Part shown: positions 26,904 through 38,437 of the stretch, piece by piece
How the letters are laid out: every line of letters starts with the position of its first letter
How positions within the stretch are numbered: the first letter of the stretch is position 1
Origin: Pseudaminobacter soli (ex Zhang et al. 2022)
GTDB lineage: Bacteria; Pseudomonadota; Alphaproteobacteria; Rhizobiales; Rhizobiaceae
Direction: 5' to 3'
Assembly: GCF_014595955.1 (NCBI RefSeq)
Contig: NZ_JABVCF010000012.1
Coordinates: forward strand, 169,557 to 233,556
DNA length: 64,000 nucleotides
Made by a program: the position numbers and the translations under genes
The notes under the pieces: generated by a model
Database searches by the model: none
What the model was told of the DNA's origin: nothing
The model's input: only the letters and a program-made list of their open reading frames with translations

Positions 26904-27803
26904 ATGCGCGATGAGATTGCCAGGCGCCCGACCAAGCTCTGGCGCAACCTGAACGCCAAGATCGCCTCCATCCCGATGGTGCTCACCGCCGTCTTCGTCT
27001 TCGCGGGCGGCACGGCCTGGACCGTCCTCTATTCCTTCACCAACTCGAAGCTCCTGCCGCGGCTGAACTTCATCGGCCTCACCCAGTACGAACGGCTGTG
27101 GGAGACCCCCCGCTGGCATGTCGCGATCGAGAACCTGCTCGTCTACGGCAGCCTGTCGCTCGTCTTTCAGTTGGTGATCGGCTTCCTCCTCGCAGCGCTG
27201 CTGGACCAGAAGATCCGCTTCGAGGACACCTTCCGCACCATTTTCCTCTACCCCTTCGCGCTCTCCTTCATCGTCACCGGGCTGGTCTGGCAGTGGCTGC
27301 TCAACCCCGACTACGGCGTCCAGTCGGTGGTTCGCAGCCTCGGCTGGGAGAGTTTTTCCTTCGACCCGCTCTACAATTCCGAGATCGTCATCTACGGCAT
27401 CCTGATCGCCGCGCTGTGGCAGGGCACGGGGCTCGTCATGTGCCTCATGCTCGCCGGCCTGCGCGGCATCGACGAGGACATCTGGAAGGCCGCTCGCGTC
27501 GACGGCATCCCGATGTGGAAGACCTATCTTTTCATCATCATCCCGATGATGCGGCCGGTCTTCATCACCACGCTGGTCATCATCGCCTCGGGCATCGTGC
27601 GCGTCTACGACCTCGTCGTGGCGCAAACCAGCGGTGGCCCAGGCATCGCCTCGGAAGTGCCCGCCAAATACGTCTACGACTACATGTTCTTCGCCCAGAA
27701 CCTGGGCCAGGGGTTCGCCGCATCGACCATGATGCTGCTTTCCGTCATGATCGTGGTGGTGCCATGGGCCTATCTCGAGTTCGGAAGACGGCGCCATGGC
27801 TAA
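26904..27803 (+). CDS. Carbohydrate ABC transporter permease (MalF-like)
   Basis: 299 residues, six helices. The first is MVLTAVFVFAGGTAWTVLYSF, and the coupling segment is GLRGIDEDIWKAARVDGIP followed by MWKTYLFIIIPMM. Forms the channel with the next permease. Overlaps that gene by eight bases. Preceded by an intercistronic hairpin. Confidence 0.93.
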   Translation: MRDEIARRPTKLWRNLNAKIASIPMVLTAVFVFAGGTAWTVLYSFTNSKLLPRLNFIGLTQYERLWETPRWHVAIENLLVYGSLSLVFQLVIGFLLAALLDQKIRFEDTFRTIFLYPFALSFIVTGLVWQWLLNPDYGVQSVVRSLGWESFSFDPLYNSEIVIYGILIAALWQGTGLVMCLMLAGLRGIDEDIWKAARVDGIPMWKTYLFIIIPMMRPVFITTLVIIASGIVRVYDLVVAQTSGGPGIASEVPAKYVYDYMFFAQNLGQGFAASTMMLLSVMIVVVPWAYLEFGRRRHG

Positions 27804-28737
27804 CCCGGCCTCCCTCTGCGCCGCGGTCACGGGCGCATCGGCGATCGCCGACGAGTTCTCCGGCCCGCATGGCCCGCGCCCGCGCCGAACACTTTCGCGC
27901 CGCAACGTCTTCCTCTACGGCACGCTGATCCTGGTCGCCGTCTACTACTTGCTGCCGCTCTACGTGATGGTCGTGACCTCGCTGAAGGGCATGCCGGAGA
28001 TCCGGCTGGGCAACATCTTCTCGCCGCCGGTCGAGATCACCTTCGAGCCGTGGGTGAAGGCGTGGGCGCAGGCCTGCACGGGGTTGAACTGCGATGGCTT
28101 GAGCCGCGGCTTCTGGAACTCGGTGCAGATCACCGTGCCATCGGTGATCGCCTCGATCGCGATCGCATCGGTGAACGGCTATGCGCTCGCCAACTGGCGT
28201 TTCAAGAGCGCAGAAGTGTTCTTCACCATCCTGATCGTCGGCGCCTTCATCCCCTACCAGGTGATGATCTATCCGATCGTCATCATCCTGCGGGAGATCG
28301 GGCTCTACGGCAGCCTGTGGGGGCTGGTGATCGTGCATTCGATCTTCGGCATGCCGATCCTGACGCTGCTCTTCCGCAACTACTTCGCTTCCGTCCCCGA
28401 GGAGTTGTTCAAGGCTGCGCGCGTCGACGGGGCCGGCTTCTGGGCGATCTACTTCAAGATCATGCTGCCGATGGCGCTGCCGATCTTCGTGGTGGCGATC
28501 ATCCTGCAGGTCACCGGCATCTGGAACGATTTTCTGTTCGGCGTCGTCTACACGCGCCCGGACACCTATCCGATGACGGTGCAGCTCAACAACATCGTCA
28601 ACTCGGTGCAGGGCGTGAAGGAATACAACGTCAACATGGCCGCCACCATCCTGACCGGGCTGGTGCCGCTCATCGTCTACTTTGTCTCCGGAAAACTGTT
28701 CGTGCGGGGAATCGCCGCTGGCGCGGTGAAGGGGTGA
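27796..28737 (+). CDS. Carbohydrate ABC transporter permease (MalG-like)
   Basis: 313 residues. A soluble lead of about 35 residues precedes the first helix (YGTLILVAVYYLLPLYVMVV). The coupling motif is PEELFKAARVDGAGFWAIY followed by FKIMLPMALPI. The ATG overlaps the previous gene; an ATG closer to the first helix is absent, so the long lead is accepted with some doubt. The partner of the MalF-like subunit. Confidence 0.92.
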   Translation: MANPASLCAAVTGASAIADEFSGPHGPRPRRTLSRRNVFLYGTLILVAVYYLLPLYVMVVTSLKGMPEIRLGNIFSPPVEITFEPWVKAWAQACTGLNCDGLSRGFWNSVQITVPSVIASIAIASVNGYALANWRFKSAEVFFTILIVGAFIPYQVMIYPIVIILREIGLYGSLWGLVIVHSIFGMPILTLLFRNYFASVPEELFKAARVDGAGFWAIYFKIMLPMALPIFVVAIILQVTGIWNDFLFGVVYTRPDTYPMTVQLNNIVNSVQGVKEYNVNMAATILTGLVPLIVYFVSGKLFVRGIAAGAVKG

Positions 28738-28750
28738 GCGGGCTTCGCGC

Positions 28751-29836
<1,086 letters not shown>

Positions 29837-29868
29837 GAAAGATCCCCAAGCAGCAACGGAGGACACGG

Positions 29869-30615
29869 ATGAACTGGTCATTCCAACTCTACAGCGCCCG
29901 CAATTTCCAACCCTGGCCCGACGTGCTGAAGACGCTGGCCGAACTCGGCTATCGCAATGTCGAGGGTTTTGGCGGCGTCTATGCCGATCCCGCCGGCTTC
30001 CGTGCCGATCTGGACAGGAACGGCCTTGCTATGCCGAGCGGGCACTTCCCGATCGAGATGCTGGAGGGCGATTTCGGCAAGGCGCAGAGCATCGCCACCA
30101 CGCTCGGCATGAAGCTGATCGCCTGCCCCTACCTGCAGGCGCCCGATCGCCCCATCGATGCCGAGGGCTGGAGAGGCTTTGGCCGGCGCCTCGCCGCGGT
30201 CTCCCAGCGCGCCAAGGATGCCGGCTTCGACTTCGCCTGGCACAACCACGATTTCGAGTTCAAGCCGCTACCCGACGGCTCGACCCCGCAGGCCCGCATC
30301 TTCGAAGGCGCGCCCGATCTCGGCTGGGAGATCGACGTGGCCTGGGTGATCCGCGGCGGCGCCGAGCCGATGAAATGGATCAACGACCATGACCCGCAGA
30401 TCGTGGCGGTGCATGTGAAGGACATCGCTAGGCCGGGCGAAGGCCTCGACGAGGACGGCTGGTCGGACGTCGGCCACGGCACGGTGGACTGGAAGGGCCT
30501 GGTTGCGGCGCTGAAGAGCAGTACGCCGGCTAAGTACTACATCATGGAACAGGACAATCCGAACGACTTCCGCCGCTTCGCGGCACGGTCGCTCGAAACG
30601 GTCAAGGCTTTTTGA
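29869..30615 (+). CDS. Sugar-phosphate isomerase/epimerase (AP-endonuclease-2 TIM barrel)
   Basis: 248-residue TIM barrel of the xylose-isomerase-like family. Metal ligand candidates in order are Glu33 in NVEGFGGV, His125 and Asp127 in WHNHDFEF, Asp156 in WEIDVAWV, His182 in VAVHVKDI and a late Glu in YYIMEQDNP. Members isomerise or epimerise sugars or act in inositol-type pathways. ATG follows GGAGG at ideal spacing. Lies between the ABC ATPase and an oxidoreductase, so it likely processes the imported sugar after oxidation. Confidence 0.88.
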   Translation: MNWSFQLYSARNFQPWPDVLKTLAELGYRNVEGFGGVYADPAGFRADLDRNGLAMPSGHFPIEMLEGDFGKAQSIATTLGMKLIACPYLQAPDRPIDAEGWRGFGRRLAAVSQRAKDAGFDFAWHNHDFEFKPLPDGSTPQARIFEGAPDLGWEIDVAWVIRGGAEPMKWINDHDPQIVAVHVKDIARPGEGLDEDGWSDVGHGTVDWKGLVAALKSSTPAKYYIMEQDNPNDFRRFAARSLETVKAF

Positions 30616-30623
30616 GGCGTCCA

Positions 30624-31763
30624 ATGGCAAAGCTTGGAGTTGGAGTGATCGGCTGCGGCAACATCTCCGCGGCCTATCTGGGACTGGCGCCGCTCTTCCG
30701 CGGCATCGAGATGCGGGCCTGCGCCGACATCAACATGGACGCCGCGAAGGCGCGCGCCAAGGAGTTCAAGGTCCGTGCGGAGACCGTGGGCGAATTGCTC
30801 AAGGACGATGAGATCGACATCGTCGTCAACCTCACCGTTCCGGCAGTGCACCACCAAGTGTCGAAGGAGGTGCTCGACGCCGGCAAGCACGTCTATTCGG
30901 AAAAGCCCTTCGTGCTCTGCCTCGAAGAGGGCGAGGATCTCAAGAAGCGCGCCGAGAAGAAGGGCCTGCGGATCGGCTCGGCGCCCGATACCTTCCTCGG
31001 CGGCTCGCACCAACTCGCCCGCCGGCTGATCGATGACGGCAAGCTCGGCCAGATCACCAGCGGCACCGCCTATGTGATGAGCCGCGGCATGGAGCACTGG
31101 CATCCGAATCCGGACTTCTTCTTCCAGCCGGGCGCCGGTCCGGTGCTCGACATCGGCCCCTACTATGTCACCAACCTGATCCAGTTGATCGGGCCGGTGA
31201 AGCGCGTCGCCGCGGTCGCCACCACGCCGCGCACGGAACGCACGATCACCTCAAAGCCGCGCAATGGCGAGACCATCAAGGTGACCACGCCGACCACGAT
31301 CCATGCGCTGCTCGAATTCGCCAACGGCGCCGTGGTGACGCTGAACACCAGTTGGGACGTCTGGCATCACGGGCACAAGCCGATGGAGCTCTACGGCGAA
31401 GAAGGTACCCTGCACGTACCGGACCCGAACTTCTTCGGCGGCGAGGTCTCCTACACCAAGCAAAACTCCACGGTGAAGAAGATGCCGAAATGGGAGCACC
31501 CGTTCGGCGTGCCGAACCAGAAGCACGCGCACGGCATGATGGCGAACTACCGTACCGCTGGCCTCGCCGACATGGCGATCGCGATTTCAGAAGGCCGGCC
31601 GCATCGCTGCTCGATGGAGCTCGCGCTGCACGCGGTGGAAGTGATGACCAGCATCCTGAAGGCGGGCGAGACCTCGTGCTTCGTGGAGATAAAGACCACC
31701 TGCGCGCGGCCCGAGGCGCTGGGACCGAAGGATGCCGAGGCGCTGCTGGCGAAGAAGAAATAG
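30624..31763 (+). CDS. Gfo/Idh/MocA family oxidoreductase
   Basis: 379 residues. Rossmann motif GVGVIGCGNISAAYLGL at the N-terminus, followed by the family's EKPFVLCLEEG (EKP with Lys as catalytic base, about residues 94-104). The C-terminal half is the alpha/beta substrate domain with GPVLDIGPYYVTNLIQL, where the Asp and nearby Tyr are typically catalytic. These enzymes oxidise or reduce sugars and inositols with NAD(P). The ATG is preceded by GAGG; a TTG four codons upstream is less likely. Nine bases after the isomerase gene. Confidence 0.92.
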   Translation: MAKLGVGVIGCGNISAAYLGLAPLFRGIEMRACADINMDAAKARAKEFKVRAETVGELLKDDEIDIVVNLTVPAVHHQVSKEVLDAGKHVYSEKPFVLCLEEGEDLKKRAEKKGLRIGSAPDTFLGGSHQLARRLIDDGKLGQITSGTAYVMSRGMEHWHPNPDFFFQPGAGPVLDIGPYYVTNLIQLIGPVKRVAAVATTPRTERTITSKPRNGETIKVTTPTTIHALLEFANGAVVTLNTSWDVWHHGHKPMELYGEEGTLHVPDPNFFGGEVSYTKQNSTVKKMPKWEHPFGVPNQKHAHGMMANYRTAGLADMAIAISEGRPHRCSMELALHAVEVMTSILKAGETSCFVEIKTTCARPEALGPKDAEALLAKKK

Positions 31764-31774
31764 CGTTGGTTTGG

Positions 31775-32081
31775 GGTGCGTCCTTCGAGGCTCGCTTCGC
31801 GAGCACCTCAGGATGAGGACCGTTGGTGCGCGACTTCCCTTCTCCCCTTGTGGGAGAAGGTGGCCGAGCCAAGCGTAGCGATGGCGAGGTCGGATGAGGG
31901 GTTATGCTCGCAATGCGGCACCGACACACCCCTCATCCGCCTTCGCTTCGCTCAGGCACCTTCTCCCACAAGGGGAGAAGGGAAGGATCGCGCGCCACCT
32001 CCCTCATCCTGAGGTGCTCGCCCTCTTCAACCTTGAAGCGGATGCGCCAGCTTAGGATGGGCGAGCCTCGAAGGACGCACC
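31775..32081. repeat. Nested long palindrome built of two rhizobial repeat families
   Basis: The outer arms are GTGCGTCCTTCGAGGCTCG with GCACCTCAGGATGAGG (31776-31818), and inverted copies CCTCATCCTGAGGTGC and GCGAGCCTCGAAGGACGC (32002-32080). Inner arms are CCTTCTCCCCTTGTGGGAGA (31838-31857) and, inverted, TCTCCCACAAGGGGAGAAGG (31962-31981). The ~300-base unit has no gene and could form a large cruciform or act as a transcript end. The outer family recurs at 45256-45365. Confidence 0.85.
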
Positions 32082-32102
32082 TACTGGATCGAGGATACGG
32101 AA

Positions 32103-33146
<1,044 letters not shown>

Positions 33147-33182
33147 CGCGCCGCATATGCCTATATGCCGCCCCCCCGGTCC

Positions 33183-34526
33183 TCAAACCGGTGGTGTGCC
33201 GTTTTCGGCAAGCACGGCTCCCGCAAGATAGAGCGAGCCGCCGATCAGGATGCGCGGCGGCGCTTCCTTTGGGTCCCAACTGTCCCGCAGCAGCGTAAGG
33301 GCATTGGCAACCGAGGCGACCGGCTCGGCCTCGAGCCCTGCTTCGATGGCGCGGGCGGCCAGTTCGCCGTTCGGCACGCCGGCATCGCTCGAATTCACCG
33401 GCACCGTGAAGACACGACGCGCGATTCCCTTGAAGGCGCGGAAATAGCCGGTCTGGTCCTTGGTGTTGATCATCCCGGAGATCAGGATCAGCGGGCGCGG
33501 ATTGCGCTCCTCCTGTTCCGTCAGGGCCTCGGCAATAACCATTGCGGCGCTGGGGTTGTGCCCGCCGTCCAGCCAGACCTCCGCACCCTCCGGCGCGAGT
33601 TCCGACAAGTGACCGTTCGGCAGACGCTGCATGCGGCCGGGCCAGTAGACCGAGGTCATCGCCCTTTCGGCAGCGTCATGACCGATGTCGAATCCTGCCA
33701 CCTTCACCGCCGCGATCGCCGCGGCCGCGTTGGCATACTGGTAGCGGCCGAGAAGTTTTGGCGTCGGTAGGTCCATCAGGCCGTCCTCGTCCTGGTAGAT
33801 CAGCCGGCCATTCTCCTCGAAGGCCACGAAGTCCTGGCCGTAGACCACCGTGGTGCAGTTCAGCCGGTCCGCGGTTTCCGCGATGACTTCGAGCGCCGTG
33901 TGGCTTTCCTGCGCACCGATGACGACGGGACAACCTGGCTTGATGATACCGGCCTTCTCGGCCGCGATCAGTTCCACCCGGTCGCCGAGATAGGCCTCGT
34001 GGTCCATCGAAACCGGCATGATCACGCTGACTGCCGGGTCGGGGATGACGTTGGTGGCGTCGAAGCGCCCGCCCAGGCCGACCTCGATGATGGCCGCGTC
34101 CGCCGGATGTTCGGAAAACAGCAGGAAGGTCACGGCCGTCAGGATCTCGAAGACGGTGATCGGCTCACCGGCATTGGCTTCCGCGGCACGGGAGACTGCA
34201 TCGGCGAGCACGCGATCATCCACCAGGCGGCTCCCGCCGGGTGCGGCGATCCTGTAGCGTTCGTGCCAGTTCACCAGATGTGGCGAGGTGTGGACGTGGA
34301 CCGCAAGGCCCTCCGCCTCCAGCAGGGCGCGTGTGAACGCCGCCGCCGAGCCCTTCCCATTCGTCCCAGCGATGTGGATGACCGGCGGCAGCCGCAGGTG
34401 CGGATTGCCGAGGCGCTCGAGCAGCCGAGTGATACGACCGAGCGACAGGTCGAAGCCCTTCGGGTGGAGCGTCATGAGGCGCTCGATTTCGCGCTCGGCG
34501 AGGCTGCTTGCGCGATGCTTGGTCAT
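33183..34526 (-). CDS. folC: Bifunctional dihydrofolate/folylpolyglutamate synthase
   Basis: 447 residues, Mur ligase-type fold. Joins glutamate to dihydropteroate and extends polyglutamate tails on folates. P-loop GTNGKGSAAAFTRALL is near residue 52, the dihydropteroate-binding THVHTSPHL-like piece reads VHVHTSPHLVNWHER, the metal site region includes EVGLGGRFDATNV, and VSMDHEAYLG supplies the His. The reading frame is open far upstream to 35408 across accD, but that extension is antisense-like noise relative to accD and is not conserved. Last gene of the trpFBA-accD-folC run, 89 bases after accD. Confidence 0.95.
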   Translation of the reverse strand: MTKHRASSLAEREIERLMTLHPKGFDLSLGRITRLLERLGNPHLRLPPVIHIAGTNGKGSAAAFTRALLEAEGLAVHVHTSPHLVNWHERYRIAAPGGSRLVDDRVLADAVSRAAEANAGEPITVFEILTAVTFLLFSEHPADAAIIEVGLGGRFDATNVIPDPAVSVIMPVSMDHEAYLGDRVELIAAEKAGIIKPGCPVVIGAQESHTALEVIAETADRLNCTTVVYGQDFVAFEENGRLIYQDEDGLMDLPTPKLLGRYQYANAAAAIAAVKVAGFDIGHDAAERAMTSVYWPGRMQRLPNGHLSELAPEGAEVWLDGGHNPSAAMVIAEALTEQEERNPRPLILISGMINTKDQTGYFRAFKGIARRVFTVPVNSSDAGVPNGELAARAIEAGLEAEPVASVANALTLLRDSWDPKEAPPRILIGGSLYLAGAVLAENGTPPV

Positions 34527-34615
34527 CGTTATCGGTGCTTTCTGTCGACCGCCCCGGTCCCGCGACCATTGTGCGGGAACCGAAGAGCTGAGTTGCTTTG
34601 CCGGACGGTTTCTAC

Positions 34616-35542
34616 TTACGCGCCGGCGCGGTGTTCCGGCTTGCTCAAGGCCGGGAGCAGGGATTCCGTGGTCGCCTCGACGGCTTCCTCGCCCGGCACC
34701 CTCATGAGGATCTTCAGCAGCCTGGCGATGGTCGATTTCATCTCCAGCCGCGAGACGACCATGTCGACCATGCCGTGTTCCATGAGGTACTCGGCGCGCT
34801 GGAACCCTTCGGGCAGTTTCTCGCGGATCGTCTGCTCGATCACACGCGGCCCTGCAAAGCCGATGAGTGCGCCAGGTTCGGCGATGTGGATGTCGCCAAG
34901 CATGGCGTATGAGGCCGTCACGCCGCCGGTGGTCGGGTTGGTCAGCACGACGATGTAGGGCAGTCCGGATTCCTTGAAGCGGTCGACCGCCACGGTCGTG
35001 CGCGGCAACTGCATCAGTGACAGGATGCCTTCCTGCATGCGGGCACCGCCGGACGCCGCAAAGAGGATGAGCGGCCTGCGTCGCTCGCGCGCCGTGTCGA
35101 ACGCCTTGACGATCGCCTCGCCGGCCGCCATGCCGAGCGAGCCACCCATGAAGGCGAAATCCTGCACAGTCGCCACGATGGGCAAGCCCTCGATCGTGCC
35201 CGTCGCGTTGAGAATGGCGTCCTCCAGCGCGGTCTTGGTGCGGGCTTCCTTCAGCCGGTCGGTGTAGCGCTTCTCGTCCCGAAACTTCAGAGGATCGACC
35301 GCGACCTTGGGGTTGTCGATAAACTCGAAGCGGCCCTCGTCGAAGAAGAACTTCAGCCGCTCGCGCGCGGCGATCTTCATGTGATGCCCCGACGAAGGGA
35401 TCACCCACTGATTGCTTTCCAGGTCCTTGTGAAAGACCATCTCGCCGCTCTCCGGATCCTTGATCCAGAGGTTTTCGGGCATATCGCGGCGGCCGAGCAT
35501 CGAATTGATACGGGGGCGGACGAAATTCGTGATCCAGTTCAT
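34616..35542 (-). CDS. accD: Acetyl-CoA carboxylase carboxyltransferase subunit beta
   Basis: 308 residues. With AccA it transfers the carboxyl group from biotin to acetyl-CoA, making malonyl-CoA for fatty-acid synthesis. Carboxyltransferase features are [21 protein letters not shown] split around residues 115-135, the [11 protein letters not shown]oA-binding loop, and [18 protein letters not shown]. coli AccD has an N-terminal four-cysteine zinc ribbon. The matching region here reads [20 protein letters not shown], and the protein has no cysteine at all, so the zinc site has been lost. Confidence 0.95.
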   Translation of the reverse strand: MNWITNFVRPRINSMLGRRDMPENLWIKDPESGEMVFHKDLESNQWVIPSSGHHMKIAARERLKFFFDEGRFEFIDNPKVAVDPLKFRDEKRYTDRLKEARTKTALEDAILNATGTIEGLPIVATVQDFAFMGGSLGMAAGEAIVKAFDTARERRRPLILFAASGGARMQEGILSLMQLPRTTVAVDRFKESGLPYIVVLTNPTTGGVTASYAMLGDIHIAEPGALIGFAGPRVIEQTIREKLPEGFQRAEYLMEHGMVDMVVSRLEMKSTIARLLKILMRVPGEEAVEATTESLLPALSKPEHRAGA

Positions 35543-35583
35543 GGGCGCGGCGTCCTTAGACCTAAGCCGGAGACATGGGGAGT

Positions 35584-36423
35584 TTATTGGGCGGTAGCAA
35601 GGCGGGCTGCGCGCACGCCCTCAGCCAGATTGCCGACCAGCGATGCAACTGCTTCGACGGGATCGGCGGCCATCTCGCCCGTCGGGCCGAGCGCGTTTGC
35701 GACCGTATTGACGATCGCCGTGCCGACCACGACGCCGTCTGCGGAGGCGCCGATCGCCTGCGCCTGCTCGGCAGTCTTCACGCCGAAGCCGACGCAGACC
35801 GGCAGGTCGGTGTGGCTCTTGATGCGAGCGACAGCGGCGGCGACCTTTTCGGTGTCGGCAAGGGCGGCACCGGTGATGCCGGTCATCGAGACGTAGTAGA
35901 CGAACCCGGACGTGTTCTGCAGCACCTTGGGCAGGCGCTTGTCGTCCGTGGTCGGGGTCGCCAGCCTGATGAAATTGACCCCGGCCTCCAGGGCCGGAAC
36001 ACACAGTTCCTCGTCCATTTCAGGCGGCAGGTCGACCACGATCAGCCCGTCAATGCCCGCGGCTTTGGCGTCCGAAAGGAAGCGATCGACGCCGTAGATG
36101 TAGATCGGGTTGTAGTAGCCCATCAGCACGATCGGCGTCTCGTCGTCGTCCTTGCGGAAGTCCGCCGCCATGCGAAGCGTCTTGGCGAGGGTCTGGCCGC
36201 CCTTCAGCGCGCGCAGGCCCGCGGCCTGGATCGCCGGGCCGTCCGCCATCGGATCGGAGAACGGCATGCCGAGTTCGATCACGTCGGCGCCGGCTCTCGA
36301 CAGCGTTCTCATGATCTGCAGCGAACTCACGTAGTCCGGGTCGCCGCCCATGAAATAGGTCACGAGCGCCGGCCGGCCTTCGGCCTTCAGCTTAGCGAAA
36401 CGGCGGTCGATACGGGTGGTCAT
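35584..36423 (-). CDS. trpA: Tryptophan synthase alpha chain
   Basis: 279 residues. Cleaves indole-3-glycerol phosphate to indole and glyceraldehyde 3-phosphate, handing indole to TrpB. Catalytic Glu in [14 protein letters not shown] (about residue 50) and Asp in the same loop are present, with the [10 protein letters not shown] and [11 protein letters not shown] phosphate-binding motifs. ATG at 36423 has AAGAAGAG at good spacing; GTG at 36429 is less likely. Only two bases separate it from the upstream toxin gene, which interrupts the usual trpB-trpA junction. Confidence 0.96.
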   Translation of the reverse strand: MTTRIDRRFAKLKAEGRPALVTYFMGGDPDYVSSLQIMRTLSRAGADVIELGMPFSDPMADGPAIQAAGLRALKGGQTLAKTLRMAADFRKDDDETPIVLMGYYNPIYIYGVDRFLSDAKAAGIDGLIVVDLPPEMDEELCVPALEAGVNFIRLATPTTDDKRLPKVLQNTSGFVYYVSMTGITGAALADTEKVAAAVARIKSHTDLPVCVGFGVKTAEQAQAIGASADGVVVGTAIVNTVANALGPTGEMAADPVEAVASLVGNLAEGVRAARLATAQ

Positions 36424-36425
36424 GA

Positions 36426-36713
36426 TCACTCTTCTTGGTCAAGCCAATTCAATCGGCCCGGGTTAGCGCGACCATCCCAAAGCCGCAATATCTCGATGCA
36501 ATCATCGGCTATTCGATAGATCAGAGAAAACGGTGTCCGCGGGATCGAGAACTCGCGCTCCTCTCTGTCCGACACTGGATGCCCAATGAACGGATTGGCT
36601 TCCATCGCAGCCAGTGCGCGCGCCTGGGATCGCCCTTCCGGAAAAGTGGTTCGATAATAACGAGTAAACCATCTTACGTCCTCGTCCGAAGACGCAAGGA
36701 ATATGACTCTCAT
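36426..36713 (-). CDS. RelE/ParE-family toxin
   Basis: 95 residues with the RelE/ParE fold, a small basic protein that cleaves ribosome-bound mRNA or poisons gyrase. The family pattern is visible: [17 protein letters not shown] (helix-turn), then [32 protein letters not shown], here given in pieces, ending in a strand-rich Tyr/Arg-containing core. Its start overlaps the antitoxin gene by four bases (ATGA) and its stop is two bases from trpA. Such a tight fit inside the trp operon means toxin mRNA is made whenever trpB-trpA is transcribed. Confidence 0.87.
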   Translation of the reverse strand: MRVIFLASSDEDVRWFTRYYRTTFPEGRSQARALAAMEANPFIGHPVSDREEREFSIPRTPFSLIYRIADDCIEILRLWDGRANPGRLNWLDQEE

Positions 36714-36997
36714 TTGCGGGGCGGCAGAATCACGTCCGGAGCCGGAGCCGGCGCGTTGATGTCACTCTCCAGGCGCTTCATCCACTCTAGGATCGCCTCA
36801 CTTGAGATGAAGACGCCCTTGTCGGCCTCTTTTGCTGCCGCAGCGATCACGTCGCGCTTGTGCGCTTGAAGGTTCAAGTATGCCTCGATCGCTCTTTCGG
36901 CTACCTTCGACTCCGACATCTTCAGCAGGCGCGCTTCCTGCTCCAGTTCTTCCTTGAGCTGCGCTGGCACGTGCAATGATAGTGGCACTTCACCCAT
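36710..36997 (-). CDS. Ribbon-helix-helix-type antitoxin
   Basis: 95 residues. N-terminal VPLSLHVPAQLKEELEQEA followed by MSESKVAERAIEAYL is a RHH/CopG-like DNA-binding domain; the C-terminal half (EADKGVFISSEAILEWMKRL) is the typical toxin-wrapping tail. Pairs with the RelE-like toxin that overlaps its end. MGEVPLSLH at 36997 is chosen as start since the in-frame extension to 37036 is not family-like. It begins 72 bases after trpB; it could autoregulate a promoter in that gap. Confidence 0.85.
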   Translation of the reverse strand: MGEVPLSLHVPAQLKEELEQEARLLKMSESKVAERAIEAYLNLQAHKRDVIAAAAKEADKGVFISSEAILEWMKRLESDINAPAPAPDVILPPRK

Positions 36998-37069
36998 CAG
37001 CGTTTTCCAAGAGTTCGGCCATCCAAAGCCTAGCACGCCCGGCGAGCCGCTCCAAATACAGCGCGCAGC

Positions 37070-38290
37070 TCAAATCTCCACACCGAGCATCTTCGCTACC
37101 GTATGCACGTCCTTGTCGCCGCGGCCGGAGAGGTTGCAGATGATGATCTCGTCCTTGCCCATGGTCGGCGCGACCTTCATCACTTGGGCGATGGCGTGCG
37201 CCGACTCCAGCGCCGGGATGATGCCTTCCACGCAGGTCGTCACCTGGAACGCCTCCAGCGCCTCGTTGTCGAGGATCGGCACATAGTCGACGCGGCCGGT
37301 GTCGCGCAGCCAGCTGTGCTCCGGCCCGACGCCTGGGTAGTCGAGGCCGGCCGAGATCGAGTGCCCGTCGAGAATCTGTCCGTCCTCGTTCTGCAGGAGA
37401 TAGGTGCGGTTGCCGTGCAGCACGCCAGGGCGGCCGGCGTTCATCGACGCACAGTGCTCAATGCCCTGCAGCCCGCGCCCGCCAGCTTCGACACCGACGA
37501 TCCTGACGCTGCGGTCATCGAGGAAGGGGTGAAAGATGCCGATCGCGTTCGAGCCGCCGCCGACGGCGGCCACCACCAAGTCGGGCAGGCGCCCCTCCTG
37601 CTCGAGGATCTGTTCGCGCGCCTCCAAACCGATGACCGACTGGAAGTCGCGCACCATCTCCGGATAGGGGTGCGGGCCGGCGGCCGTGCCGATCAGATAA
37701 TAGGTGTCCTCGACATTGGTCACCCAGTCGCGCAACGCCTCGTTCATGGCGTCCTTCAGGGTGCCGTGGCCGGAACTCACCGGCCGCACCTCGGCGCCGA
37801 GCAGCTTCATGCGGAAGACGTTTGGCGCCTGCCGCTCGACGTCGGTCGAGCCCATGTAGACCACGCACGGAAAGCCGAAACGCGCCGAAACGGTGGCCGA
37901 GGCGACGCCGTGCTGACCAGCGCCGGTCTCGGCGATGATGCGCTTCTTGCCCATACGCTTGGCGAGCAGGATCTGGCCGAGGCAGTTGTTTATTTTATGC
38001 GAGCCGGTGTGGTTCAGGTCCTCGCGCTTGAAATAGATCTTCGCGCCGCCGAGATGCTTCGTCAGGCCTTCAGCGAAATAGAGCTTTGACGGTCGGCCGG
38101 CGAAATTGGTCGAGAGCCCTTCCAGTTCGGCCTTGAAGGCGGGGTCGCGCTTGGCGTCTTCCCAGTGCTGCTGCAGGTCGAGGATCAGCGGCATGAGCGT
38201 TTCGGCGACGAAGCGCCCGCCGAACATGCCGAACATGCCCTGCTCGTCGGGTCCTGTCCTGAAGGAGTTTGGCGTGAGCGGCTGGTTCAT
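37070..38290 (-). CDS. trpB: Tryptophan synthase beta chain
   Basis: 406 residues, PLP-dependent. Condenses indole with L-serine to tryptophan. PLP lysine lies in [13 protein letters not shown], followed by [13 protein letters not shown], the indole-channel region, and the phosphate-binding GGGSNAIG motif; [11 protein letters not shown] and [13 protein letters not shown] are also diagnostic. ATG 38290 has AGGAAA in front; five more codons upstream are possible but less likely. Normally followed directly by trpA in rhizobia, here separated by the toxin/antitoxin pair. Confidence 0.97.
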   Translation of the reverse strand: MNQPLTPNSFRTGPDEQGMFGMFGGRFVAETLMPLILDLQQHWEDAKRDPAFKAELEGLSTNFAGRPSKLYFAEGLTKHLGGAKIYFKREDLNHTGSHKINNCLGQILLAKRMGKKRIIAETGAGQHGVASATVSARFGFPCVVYMGSTDVERQAPNVFRMKLLGAEVRPVSSGHGTLKDAMNEALRDWVTNVEDTYYLIGTAAGPHPYPEMVRDFQSVIGLEAREQILEQEGRLPDLVVAAVGGGSNAIGIFHPFLDDRSVRIVGVEAGGRGLQGIEHCASMNAGRPGVLHGNRTYLLQNEDGQILDGHSISAGLDYPGVGPEHSWLRDTGRVDYVPILDNEALEAFQVTTCVEGIIPALESAHAIAQVMKVAPTMGKDEIIICNLSGRGDKDVHTVAKMLGVEI

Positions 38291-38437
38291 GGCGTTTCCT
38301 GGCACGCGGTTTGTTTCTATCGGAGGATGGCCTGGGCATGCATCCCGTCAAGCCCCCTCACGGCAAGAGGCCGCAGCATCCCTGTTCGGTCGCTTAACCC
38401 CTTCCGGACAGAAAAGTAAACCGACGGGTGCGACCGC

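Noticed and set aside
33183..35408. 741-codon open frame covering folC and extending through accD
   Set aside because: Only the folC part has family similarity. The upstream part overlaps accD in another frame of the same strand, and accD is unmistakable.
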